Part shown: in pieces, positions 15,378 to 25,793 of the stretch
How the letters are laid out: each line of letters begins with the position of its first letter
How positions within the stretch are numbered: position 1 is the stretch's first letter
Position numbers and translations under genes: made by a program
From: Xylona heveae TC161
Taxonomy: Eukaryota; Ascomycota; Xylonomycetes; Xylonales; Xylonaceae
Assembly: GCF_001619985.1 (NCBI RefSeq)
Contig: NW_017264197.1
Coordinates: 806,001 to 870,000, forward strand
Length of the DNA: 64,000 bases
Direction of reading: 5' to 3'
The notes under the pieces: generated by a model
The model's input: only the letters and a program-made list of their open reading frames with translations
The model's database searches: none
What the model was told of the DNA's origin: nothing

Positions 15378-16896
15378 ATGTCCACGGCCTATTCTTCGCA
15401 CTCCGTTCAACCTGTCAACGGTGTTCCTTCGAGTGCAAGTCTAACTGGCTACGTGAGCGCTCCACAGCAGCTTATGGACAGAGGTGCTTCCGATTACTCG
15501 CAGTCAGGTTTGCGCGCGTCTTTTCCACTTGTGAGCGAATCTCAGTCTGAAGGATCTTTGCCAGATCAAGCGTCTGCTGCGCAGTACCCGGCCGGTCAGG
15601 ACGTTCGTCCCTCAAACTTTTCATCCTCCGCCACGCCCACGTCCGAGTACGGCATTCATCCTTCGTCGGCGCGTTCAGGCTCCTTTCCGGAATACTTGAC
15701 GCGTCCGCAGTATCCCGAGGGAACTGCTCGTTACCATCCTCCTAGCAACCAGAGCGCCAGCACTGGAGGTATGGCTCAAGCAACAAGTCCGTCCATGCCT
15801 TTAGCAGCAGATGGACACACAAATGGCCATCGCACCACGCATCACGTAAAGTCTGACCCCGATCTGCCTATAGATCCGTCCATTGCCGCGTCGAGTCCCA
15901 CCTATCCTCCGCCAACCCAATACTCGCCTTATCCGCCCCAGCACGACATGACCCAGCCGTATCCCGCCCATCCGGCCGCGCCGCAAATGTATCACCGCCC
16001 AGAGTGGCAGTATGCGCCCGCAGGACACGCGCATACCCTCCCCGGCGGCGCCTATGGCCACCCTTCGCCCGCCACCACGGTATCAGCAGCGTCACCGGCA
16101 GCCACCGCGGGACCTCGTCCTGGACAGGTTGGGCTCGCTTTTCCAGACAGGAGATACTATTCTAACGCGCCACAGCAGCCCCACCTCTCTCAGGTGTACT
16201 CCTTTGTGCCCATTCCAGGCGCGCAGCAGCACAAGCGCCCGCGTCGTCGTTATGAAGAGATTGAGCGCATGTACAAGTGCGGCTGGAATGGCTGCGAAAA
16301 GGCATATGGCACGCTCAATCACTTGAACGCGCATGTTACCATGCAGTCCCACGGCCAGAAGCGCACTCCTGAAGGTACCGTGTTCTTCCTTTTGTCTTCT
16401 TTCCTTTTTTTTTTTTTTTTTTTTTTTTTTTTCACTTTCTTTTGCGCCCGTGTTGCCATTGTCCATTGTCTTTGAGCAATTGATGAACCATGTGCCTCTT
16501 TTTCCAATTCCTTTCCCCCCGCCTGCTTGTAGCAGCTTGCTAACGGTTTCATACCCTTTGGCAGAATTCAAGGAGATTCGCAAGGAGTGGAAGGCACGAA
16601 AGAAGGAGGAGGAGAACGCGCGCAAGGCGGAGGAGGAGAGACAACGGCAGGCGGCTGCTGCTCAGGCAACCCAGGTTGACGGCCAAGCTGCCGAAGCTTC
16701 CCAAGCGCCTGCGGCTTCGACGTACCCGCCAGGTGTGCGCCCTCAGCTCCCGCCCATTGGATACGCTCCGGCTGGTGGTCAAGTTGCCGGACAATATGCG
16801 GCTCCGAGCGGTGGCATGGATCAGATGCATCAACTATATTCCAACTACGCTCAGTCGCCTTATACGCAAGGCAGCCAGATGTACCAACAACGTTAA
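15378..16896 (+). CDS. con7: C2H2 zinc-finger transcription factor Con7
   Basis: Nuclear regulator first described in Magnaporthe, where it controls conidium morphology and infection-related development. Exons 15378-16374 and 16565-16896 join in phase (442 residues). The N-terminal 270 residues are low-complexity, rich in S, P, Y and Q. A single atypical finger, C-x4-C-x12-H-x5-H, starts with MYKCGWNGCEK (first Cys at residue 301) and is preceded by the basic stretch KRPRRRYEE. After it comes the charged helix EEFKEIRKEWKARKKEEE, a family hallmark, then a P/Q/Y-rich tail. The 190 nt intron holds a T28 run. I chose the ATG at 15378 (MSTAYSS) rather than an upstream near-start because it fits the family N-terminus. 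It is flanked by 6.1 kb and 3.3 kb without genes, which suggests complex regulation. Confidence 0.92.
16405..16432. repeat. T28 homopolymer in the con7 intron
   Basis: Twenty-eight T residues in a row lie inside the 190 nt con7 intron, on the sense strand 132 nt before the acceptor. The length is likely to vary between strains. Confidence 0.85.
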
Positions 16897-19800
16897 AACA
16901 CCCTTGCGTGGATGATGGAGGCGGACATATCACCCTGATGCGCCTTCAGCAAGTGATCAGCCAATAGACTGACGCCACTCGGGTCGTTTTCATTTGTTTT
17001 CTCCTACCTCGCAATCCGTTCTCTCGCTTCCTTGACCAAGGGCAATTTGGCTGTTTCTGCTTTGGTCATGCGGAACATTAATGGGTAGTCCTGAACATAG
17101 TGGGAAAAAGATCGCATGCGGGTGTCGATTTCCATGTTTCGTGTGCCTTGGCGGTCAAAATTTGTCTAGACGTTGTGATTGCGATCATGTTCCTTTTTCC
17201 TTTTTTTCCGCTTTTTTATTTTTCTTCCTTTTTTCTTCCGTTTTATACTTTTTTGTCTATTAATATCTTTTATCCTTTTCTTTTCCGGTTCATTTGCCAA
17301 ATTCGGTTGCGGCCTTGATTGCGCGTTGAATTTCCATTCCAGAGAAAAATTTTCGTGCTTTTTCACATTATTCATACGAATCTCACAACGGGGGGTCAAG
17401 GTCTTTGATTTGTTCTCGCTGGTCCTTTGCAATATCGCTTCACAACCCGGGGTGGTATCAAATTTATACCTTGTATTTGTACCAGTACTTTTCTGTCTTG
17501 CCGATACATGCAAGCTTCATGCTGACATGGGGCTCGTGCCACGCCATTGCACTCATCTGAGGGGATCCTCATCCCGCTCAATATAAGATGTGACATGCTG
17601 GCGGGGAGTATGCTATCGGATATGCGCTGCTGGCAATTGTGACTGATTTGATGGACAAAAGGTTTCTGAATGACATGGCTCCGCGGTCAAAGAGGCTGTA
17701 CAAACACATATTCGCCAGGATTTGGCCACCTTCCGGCACATTGTTTCGAAGATTTGCTCTTTTGTTTTTGTTATTCCACCTGATCTGTTTTCTTCTCCTC
17801 TTCTTCTAGCTGCTCTCTTTTCCTGTACATACTGGGGAACGTAATATGATTTCAATCTACAATTCGCCGACCAATGTTTGCAATCTCCCATGTGGGATTC
17901 TTTTAGGACGAAAAGTCTACTCCAGAACCCAACTAGATACGGATAGCGTTCCAAGCCGGCTCTAACAGGTTCTGCTTGGCATTTAGGTATGCAAGACATC
18001 AATTAGAAGGCGACAGGGCCACGGTTTAGTGAGGAACGGGCTCAAAGGTAGAGGATAACCGTTTCATCGGACCCTCCCGCCCAGCCGGCCACGTCAACTT
18101 TGCACGAGGGAGATGATAGCGTGACGCCGAAAGAAAAGAAACGAACAACGGCCGGTGAGACGGCCCGGGTTAGCGAGTTGCGATGTTAGGAAGCTTTCCT
18201 AGGGCTGTCTCCCTGCAGAATACGTAGGATATTTTGAAAAAAGGGAGACTAACACTAGCTGTGGCCTAAAAAAACCCGCCCTTGAGATTGTGCTTAGAAT
18301 AAAACTATATACCTAGCATGTAGTGCTTTCGTTTCCTCTGCCGGTGCCAAACCTAATTGCAGTCCATTCGCGCATTTCGATATAGACTAGCATACGGACA
18401 TGTACAGGGAAACACTAGCATTAAAGCGTTGCCAAACTGTTGGGCGGGGGTATGTCCAATGTCTTTGCAGTGATATTACCTGTGCTATTGCATCGCATCC
18501 GAGACACACAAATTTCTATTTGAATAGCGTGTTTAAGAGGAAAACCGCAAAATGTAGCAACATGATTTGCCTGCCAAGTGCTTACATTAGGGTTGGCTGA
18601 GAGGGACAAGGCTAAGGTATGTTAGTATAAGCCAGGCGCAGAGGTGTACATTGGACGGCGTGACAGCGAATTTTCTTTTCGATTTAGTCGCACTGGTTCA
18701 GTTCAAATGTGGCTATATCTCCGCCAGAACCTTAGCCATGGTACCGTTGGTACGGTTAGGTCAGTTAACCAAATCACATCGGCTAATTTGGGCGTTACAG
18801 GGAGGGTTTCTGCTCCCTGGGTCACTGCCGAGAGGTCGGGTTGGTAGCTTGGGAGGAGGTTAACTAAGGTAGAGGCGCACTAAACCTACGGGTACTGCTG
18901 TACTGTACGCAGCACTGTACATGTACCTCGGTACCTCTAACTGCCTTGATCTTTTGCCGAAAACGATTTATGCGGAGAGGGACCTTGTACCTTGGGCGAA
19001 CGTGGGACGGAAAAATTGCCGTGGGGTAAAAATGGGAAAAAAAAAATATAGTACAATTTCTTCAACGACGAACGATGGGGCGGTTTGATAGACACCTAGG
19101 TGCTTGAGCTCCCCCCATCGGATCCTAGGTAGGTAGTGACATAAGGTATTTCTCCTCGTGCCTTACATTAGTTCTTCCGGCCTGTCCCAGCAGGATGGAA
19201 CAGCATGGCGTCCGCCGCGGTTCGTCCTTCGCTCCCCTCCCCTTTCAAACCCGGCTTTAACTCTACCTTAGGCCCATCTGCCGGCACGTCACACAGCGTC
19301 GGGCTCTACTTTAGCCCTTGATCGGTCGCAGTCCCAGATACCCGGTTGCTCCCACATGTCCGGCGTCGAACTTGCTGTGCGGGTTAACGGTTGGCGTCGA
19401 TAGTTCAGGAAGACCAAAACTTTGGGGTGAATCAGGCTGAGGGGGGAAGATCCCTTCCCCCGCCCCAACCCATGGGGTCAAGAGATGATTCATCCCCCCC
19501 CGGAGTGCACCGCAGGGAAAAAAAAAAAAAAAAAAAAAGCAAACCACACTCATACCCCAGTCCCCTTCTTCAGACCCTTCAAACTTCCCCTAGTTGTTCA
19601 CGCTGCCGCCGCTATGGATCCCAAGGGACCTAAGAGAAGATTTGTCAGGTTTTACTGGCCAAATCCAACGGGTTCGGAGCCCAGTCTTTAGTGCAGACAT
19701 GCTCCCCCATCCTCGTGCCAGACAAGGCTTCGAGGACCTTCAACTACCAGGATCCTGCCTACCTCGCCTAACATGCATGTCAACTTTTCGGATCTTGTCT

Positions 19801-20161
19801 CTGCCTTCGGCCCCGGAGCACAAGCACAAACCCCGACAAACGCCTCAGCCTCATCAGACTACTAGGATGCCTTGTACACATAATTAACAAATAGGCTGAG
19901 AATGCTTGAATCTTTTCAAGCCAGGATACCATGATATATGAATTTTGCGTTCAGGGAAATTTAAGAGGGGCTGATTTGTCTTCTTGGCCGAGTACTTGTT
20001 TTTATTCTTGCACAAAATTGGTCGCCTGCGCTTTGATCACGTGACTGAAAATCTACCGCGCGCTTGACTCTCCGAAAAAGTTCACCGCCCGTCGAAACGA
20101 CCATGGACTGCTGACCAGCACGTCTTGTGAATAATATTGCCCCTGCTCGAATTTGGCAGCA
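16897..20161. other. 3.3 kb gene-free region downstream of con7
   Basis: No protein gene is supported here. The first 600 bases are T-rich and probably contain the con7 3' UTR. From about 18.85 to 19.15 kb the sequence is crowded with TAC/GTA and CCTAGG words, and 19.4-19.6 kb has G/C runs and an A21 run. The PPR gene starts at 20162, so its promoter lies at the right end. Confidence 0.5.
19518..19538. repeat. A21 homopolymer
   Basis: Twenty-one A residues in a row within noncoding DNA. I see no target-site duplication or SINE/LINE-like body attached, so it is not taken as a retroposon tail. Confidence 0.8.
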
Positions 20162-22389
20162 ATGGCTCCCTGTTCCGGCTGCTTAAGTCGATATCTACGA
20201 GCCATAGTGTCTCTCCAGCCCCAACAGGCTCAACGTATTGGTCAGCAGACCTTTCGACACCGAACACGAATTCCTCAGTCTGCGTCGTTATGGTCTCAGC
20301 GATCATATGCCACTGCCGGTACCGCGACAGTAGAACGGACCGGGTCAAGAGCCAATGACGGCGCTGGATCTTCCAAAGCCGACGTCTCTCTACAAGCAAG
20401 CAGATCAGTGCAGTTGGACCTACGTCCAGCGTGGAAACAACAAGGGAAGAGGGCGCCTACAATTAGAGGAGCGCCAAGCCCCAGGGAACTACAACGGAGA
20501 ATCAGTTTTATGAAAGACCCGCTAGTGCTCGCGGACTATGTACGCAAAGCCATAGAACGAGGCCAATGGACGACTGCGGTGGAGACAGTCCGGCTTGCAA
20601 GCAAACAAATGTCTTGCACCGTCAGCTGGAATCATCTTATAAATGAACAGTTCGTACGAGGGAGAGGGCATGAAGCGTTTAGAATATACAATGAGGTATG
20701 AAGTTTCTCCAAGAATTATAGTATTTTTTGGGGGCCACACTGCTGACATTTTTCTCAACCAAGATGAAAAAACGGGGACAAACCCCCGACAGCCACACCT
20801 ACACCTTGCTCCTTCGAGGTTTTGCGGATCTCGCTATGCATCCTTATGCTGTCGGTCGTGCGCTTTCTATATACCACTCACTCTACGCGCCAAACTCACC
20901 CATCAAGCCATCTATCATACACACCAATGCTGTACTCAAGGTGTGTGCGCGGGCCAACGATATGGACTCCCTATGGGGAGTAGCGGCAAAGCTCCCGGAG
21001 CAAGGAAGAGGAGCACCCGATAACATGACGTGGACCACCATTTTGAATGCCGTCCGTCAAAGCGCAATCAAGGACGCGATCCCTGGAGAGCCCGAAGAAA
21101 CGGGTAGCCGTCGGCGCGAAAAGGCCATTCTTGAAGGCAAGAAAATGTGGGAAGACATTGTGTCGAATTGGCGCCAGGGAAACCTACGCGTCGATGAAGA
21201 GCTCGTAGGCGCCATGGGCAGACTTTTGCTCATAGGCAGCCGGCCAAAGGACTGGGACAGTGTTCTTTCTCTGATCGAACAGACAATGGACATTCCGCGA
21301 TTAGCTCCACGACTAGGAACCAGCGCGAGACCAAGTATTCCCGTGGCAGTGGCGCGCTCTCCCGCCACAGAAACCTCTGAGAACGAAGCAGCACAACAAC
21401 AGAATGAAGAAGAAGAATCTATCGGCCCCAACGGCACTTTTGCTCCACCCGACGCCAAAACGGCACTCAGTCGCGCTGGTCGCGCTGGTACCTCCGGCCG
21501 CAACCAAGCCGTGCCTTTGAGCTTCGCCAAACCCACCAGCCCTACTCTCTCACTTCTCCTCCAAGCATGCATCAAAATGCGAGCCAAACAACTGGCCTCT
21601 CACTACTGGGACTTACTCACCGACCCTACCGGCTACGGCATCCAGCCCGACGCAGAGAATATCCACAACTACCTGCGCATCATGCGGCTCAGCCGATCCA
21701 GCCGCGACGCCGTCGCCCTCGTGGACCGGTACATGATTGGCCGGACCGCCAAAGTCCAACCGACCCGCAAAACGTTCCGCATCGCCATGAGCGCGTGCGC
21801 TCGTGACAAGATCAACCCGCGTGCCTTGGACCATGCCTCGGAATTGCTCTTGCAGATGCTCACTACGATTGAAGAACCCGATATCCGCACACTCATTAGC
21901 TACGTCGACCTCGCCAATGAGTCTGCCGCCTCCAAGGACGGCCAGGTCGTGCTCAATACCCTGTCCAACTTGAACCCGGCCATTGTCAATATTCGCAGTT
22001 TCCTTGCATATGGTGGCCACGTTGCCAGACAGGAACTGCAAGCTTCAACCAAGGGACCCAGATCTTCTTCTTCCTCTTCTTTTTCTTCTTCGACTTCGTT
22101 GTCGACGTCGTCGCCACTCGCCCAACAAGTTGATAAACAGACTAAAGAAGACGCGCTCGAACTCGTCAGGAAACTCATCAGTAGCTACGATCGTCTGCTC
22201 AATAACGGCATGGTCCCCCGCGAAAAATACGGCGACTTGCACAAGGAGCGCAGCAAGCTCGCTGCCTTCCACACGCGGTATGGTAACCACCCTGGCCAGG
22301 CGAGCTGGCGGAAGAAGAAGGAGGAGAAGCAAAAACTGAGAGATCAGAAGCGAGGCGCAAAGGCGCGGGTTCAAAAGGAGGAAGAATAA
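20162..22389 (+). CDS. Mitochondrial pentatricopeptide-repeat (PPR) protein, possibly Ccm1-like
   Basis: Exons 20162-20695 and 20764-22389 join in phase 0 and give 719 residues. The N-terminus is basic and rich in S, T, Q and A, as in matrix-targeted proteins (the RSYATAG stretch is a plausible processing area). PPR-like helical hairpins are visible: MKKRGQTPDSHTYTLLLRGF followed by a second helix, IHTNAVLKVCARANDMDSLW, MTWTTILNAV, and further weak repeats around nt 21,600-21,950. A Ser run lies near nt 22,063-22,110 and the C-terminus is Lys/Arg-rich. PPR proteins bind organelle RNA and act in processing, stability or translation. The overall look recalls the fungal Ccm1 group (15S rRNA and intron processing), but I cannot assign the target. 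The start ATG is preceded in frame only by a non-ATG extension. Confidence 0.82.
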
Positions 22390-23250
22390 GTCTGCGGATT
22401 TGTTTCGTTGTCTGAGTATCATCTTGCATTTCACGTGTCTCAGAGTATATCTTGCATTCTACCTATATATATCAAGACAAATGCGCCGTGAGATGGAATA
22501 TGGAACATGGAACATGGAAGAAAGTTAAAACGTTGCCTTGAGGGAAGTGGTTATTATATGTAATTTTTACTGTGTAATATATAATTGATAGATATACGGA
22601 GTATTGGGCGGCATACCTGAGAGACAGAGGTTTCAGGTGTATAGTAGTCCTTTCATAAACATCCAATGGGAAATATTAGCAGGGTGGGAACTACATGTAC
22701 GATGAGAAATATGGCATATGGCATCTGGTGAAGAATGGGCTTGGCCTGTCATGTTGGGAAACTTTAAATCGACAAATCTTTCAGAGATCACTCTTTCAGA
22801 GGTCACTCTTTCAGAGGTCACTCTTTCAGAGGGGCAAATGATGGGTGGGTATGGGCTGAGCTGGGCTGGATGCTCTCTTTTCGAGATGAGAATGCCGGAA
22901 TGACTTGAGGAAATGTATTTGTTTCAGAAGAACTGCATGAACCGCTAAAAAGGTTCATCGGAGCCGCCGCACAGTATGAAGGGGAAAGGTGCTTCCTGAC
23001 GTCCCATGTCCCATTGAAATCACAATATCTCTGACCACATAGAAACTCCCGGTCGAAAAGCAGCAATAGCCGTGGCACATAGGTAGGAAAACTGCACGGT
23101 TTGTTCCAAGATCCAAAAACCAGTTTTGTTTACTTTTGCTCCATTGGCGATATTACCAGCGAAAAAGATAGGTACACAAGGGCAAGAGAACCGAGAAAGA
23201 CGCTGCTCCACCCATGCCCACCCATACCACCAACAACCCCACAAAATAAT
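22390..23250. other. Convergent intergenic region, PPR gene and S16
   Basis: No gene is supported in this 861 bp gap between two 3' ends. It holds the 15 bp tandem repeat listed separately and an AT-rich stretch at 22440-22600. Confidence 0.6.
22777..22832. repeat. Minisatellite, 15 bp unit, nearly 4 copies
   Basis: The unit CTCTTTCAGAGGTCA is repeated head to tail with one diverged copy at the left and a partial copy at the right. It lies between two gene 3' ends. Confidence 0.85.
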
Positions 23251-24054
23251 TTAACGGTAGGACTTCTGGAATCTCGAGCGGGCACCCTTACCGCCGAACT
23301 TCTTGGGCTCGCAGCGTCTGTTGTCGGCGACGAGGAGGGTTCTGTCGTACTGGACAAGAGCCTGCTTGAGCTGGTTCTTGGAGTGCTCGTCGACGAACTT
23401 CTGGTAGTAGGCGACGATGGACTTGCCAATGGCCTGGCGGATGGCGTAGACCTGAGAAGTGTGACCACCACCGGAGACGCGGACGCGGATGTCGACACCA
23501 GCGAACTTGTCAAGGCCGAGGATCAGGACGGGCTCGTAGACCTATTTTTCCAAACAATTCGGATCCCAACGTTAGAAAAAACATATTCCAATTCATGCCT
23601 TTTTTTCATATCCGGGATATTCGACGACTTTCAAAAGCGTGCAAGATCTTGAAAAGATAGAATTCTCGTCTTCGGAGGGGGAAATGAAAGGATTCGAGAG
23701 CGGGTTGAATGTACCTTGAATCGAAGGATCTCGGGCTCAACCAGAGAAAGGGGCTTGCCGTTGACCTTGATAAGACCCTTGCCGGCCTGTCGAATTGATT
23801 GTAATACGTTAGACTCGGGTTTTTTGTTCACTTGGATTCGCAAAATAATATCGATTATATCGTATCGTTGCGATTTCTTGCTACAGTGGAATTCCTATTG
23901 CGTACCTTGCAGTGGGCGACGGCGGTAGCTACAAATCATTCAAAAGTCAGCATTTCCCTCCAACACCATAATCTTGATCCTCCAAGATGCGCCTGAGTCC
24001 TTGCTCACCAGTCTTCTTCTTGCCGAAGCATTGCACACTCTGCGTGGAAGCCAT
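23251..24054 (-). CDS. RPS16: 40S ribosomal protein S16 (uS9)
   Basis: Small-subunit protein whose C-terminal tail reaches the decoding site and touches P-site tRNA. The four exons (coding order) are 24054-24009, 23928-23906 (only 23 nt), 23786-23715 and 23541-23251, phases 1, 0, 0, giving 143 residues, the normal length. Recognisable segments are [35 protein letters not shown] and the basic end [10 protein letters not shown], the uS9 signature tail. Introns are 80, 119 and 173 nt; early introns are usual for fungal ribosomal protein genes. I looked for C/D snoRNA boxes in the introns and saw none. The gene is transcribed away from an RCC1-like gene across 246 bp. Confidence 0.96.
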
Positions 24055-24300
24055 GGTTGTGTCTAGAGGCTTGCGCGAGCGTGGGTCGTGGGGTATGATG
24101 GTCGTCGTCGTCGTCGTCGCTGGCTTCTCACGAATCTCGCCTGTCTCGCAACATTCGGAATTTCGATGTGCGCCCCCTCGGTTAGCAACCACGCTAAGGG
24201 TTAGAGACCTTCCAGACTTCCGACTACAGCGCTACGGAGCCGCCTTGAGCCGCAAGCGATCCCCCTGGACCCTATCAAAACGACTCCCAGCCCTATCGTG
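24055..24300. promoter_or_regulatory. Compact divergent promoter, S16 and RCC1-like gene
   Basis: Only 246 bp separate the two start codons, so the strong S16 promoter and the promoter of the RCC1-like gene must overlap or share elements. A run of GTC/GTT triplets at 24099-24120 is the only obvious pattern. Confidence 0.6.
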
Positions 24301-25383
24301 ATGCTTTATGCTTTTGGGTCAAACGGCTCTGGCCAGCTCGGTTTGGGTCATACAGAAGATGTCTCGATTCCTTCTTTGACAACCTTGCCAGCGGGCGAAG
24401 AATCGCAAGCACCTTTAAGAATTGTTGCTGGTGGCAATCATACATTGGTACTTTTCCCATCTGGAGCGATATACGCTGCTGGAGAAAATGATAATGGGCG
24501 ATGTGGCCCAGTAAACGACGCGGAAAGCTCACAATCTACATTTCGGCGTGTTTCTTTTACTGATAGAAATGGCATGCCCATTGATTCATTCAAATTGTGT
24601 TCGGCGACGTGGGCGGCATCCACATTTGTGACTGCCGACAACCAAGTATTCAGCTGCGGCTCTGGGCAAAAAGGAGAACTCGGATTAGGGCCCGAAGTAA
24701 AGGATGCTAGAGTGCCTCAAGTGATTGCAAACTTTCCTCCCCCGGAGACCGAAATAGTTGACCTGTCTGCTTGCATGGGCCACACCATCGCACTACTTTC
24801 AGATGGAACTGTCTACGGTTGGGGAGCAAGCCGCAAAGGACAACTTGGGGTTGTAGAACCCGCCTTGTGGGGTCCCAGCAGAATATCTGGCATTGACTTC
24901 TCTGTAATTCGTGCAGCTTGTGGTCGTGAATTTTCGTTTTTCAAAGGCAGCCAAGGGCAACATGTCGTCCTGGGTTCAGACAAATGGAACATCATCTCAA
25001 ACGCTCCTGCGTCTTCGTCTGAATGGAAAGACGTTGGTGCTGGGTGGGGAAATATCGTACAGCTTTCTTCAGATGGCGGTCTGAGTTCCTGGGGAAGGAA
25101 TGATCACGGGCAACTTGCTCCAAGAGCATTGCCAAAAATTGAGCAGATAGCTATTGGAAGTGAGCATACTCTAGCATTAACGACTATGGGAAAATTGCTA
25201 GCATGGGGCTGGGGCGAACATGGCAACTGTGGTCCTAACGGGGATGGCGAAAACAAGTCATGGAACGAAATTAGAGTGGATGATAATTCATCTCTTTCAA
25301 TTAGCTCGATTGGAGCGGGATGTGCTTCTAGCTTTCTCTGGGCTGTGGAGGAAGGCCATGCCTCGCAACGTCCTCCAACCTGA
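24301..25383 (+). CDS. RCC1-repeat protein, Ats1-like
   Basis: Single exon, 360 residues. RCC1-type blades are visible as repeated G-x-N/S-x-x-G-Q-L-G motifs: LYAFGSNGSGQLGLGH at the start, AAGENDNGRCG, SCGSGQKGELGLG, YGWGASRKGQLG, SSWGRNDHGQLA and LAWGWGEHGNCG, which is enough for a six- to seven-bladed propeller. The length is close to yeast Ats1 (alpha-tubulin suppressor, linked to the Kti/Elongator tRNA-modification pathway) and shorter than nuclear RCC1/Pim1. I therefore favour an Ats1-type cytosolic protein over the Ran exchange factor, but the partner is not shown by the sequence. It shares a short divergent promoter with S16. Confidence 0.85.
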   Translation: MLYAFGSNGSGQLGLGHTEDVSIPSLTTLPAGEESQAPLRIVAGGNHTLVLFPSGAIYAAGENDNGRCGPVNDAESSQSTFRRVSFTDRNGMPIDSFKLCSATWAASTFVTADNQVFSCGSGQKGELGLGPEVKDARVPQVIANFPPPETEIVDLSACMGHTIALLSDGTVYGWGASRKGQLGVVEPALWGPSRISGIDFSVIRAACGREFSFFKGSQGQHVVLGSDKWNIISNAPASSSEWKDVGAGWGNIVQLSSDGGLSSWGRNDHGQLAPRALPKIEQIAIGSEHTLALTTMGKLLAWGWGEHGNCGPNGDGENKSWNEIRVDDNSSLSISSIGAGCASSFLWAVEEGHASQRPPT

Positions 25384-25793
25384 AGATAACACCAGCCAGA
25401 ATTGGTGTTGGACGATGTCTCTGAAAAGCTAACGGAAGCCTGATCGATTGTTGTCGCCGAAAGATTGCCTGGTATTACATAGCGGAGAATAGCAGGGCTA
25501 AATCAGACACAATTGCGTTGCAACATAGCCCTGCACCGCCATCAACTCTGCAAATCCACCTCGTACTTTCGTCAAAGGGCGCAAAGTTTCCCACGAAAGT
25601 TCGAATGTCGAAATGGATTTTTGTGCCCAAGACGGCCTTCACAATATCGACCTACTAGCTCGGCCTGCGGATGTATGGAATTAAGATTAATATCTAGCCA
25701 GTGGCTCATCACAGAATCTGTTTTGCCGAATGACTCCTTAGATTAGCTTTCTTGATGCGATGCGGTACTGTTGCGTTTCCACAGTTCATTTTA
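25384..25793. other. Convergent intergenic region, RCC1-like gene and RAD9
   Basis: These 410 bp lie between two 3' ends. I see nothing in them beyond probable 3' UTRs. Confidence 0.6.

Noticed and set aside
16128-16193. Possible in-frame 66 nt intron in con7 (CTAAC branch-like word, CTCTCAG acceptor)
   Set aside because: The donor GTTGGG is weak and the retained residues read as normal protein; left as coding, though transcripts could decide.
19518-19538. A21 run as the tail of a retroposed element
   Set aside because: No element body or target duplication next to it; several other homopolymers occur in noncoding DNA here.
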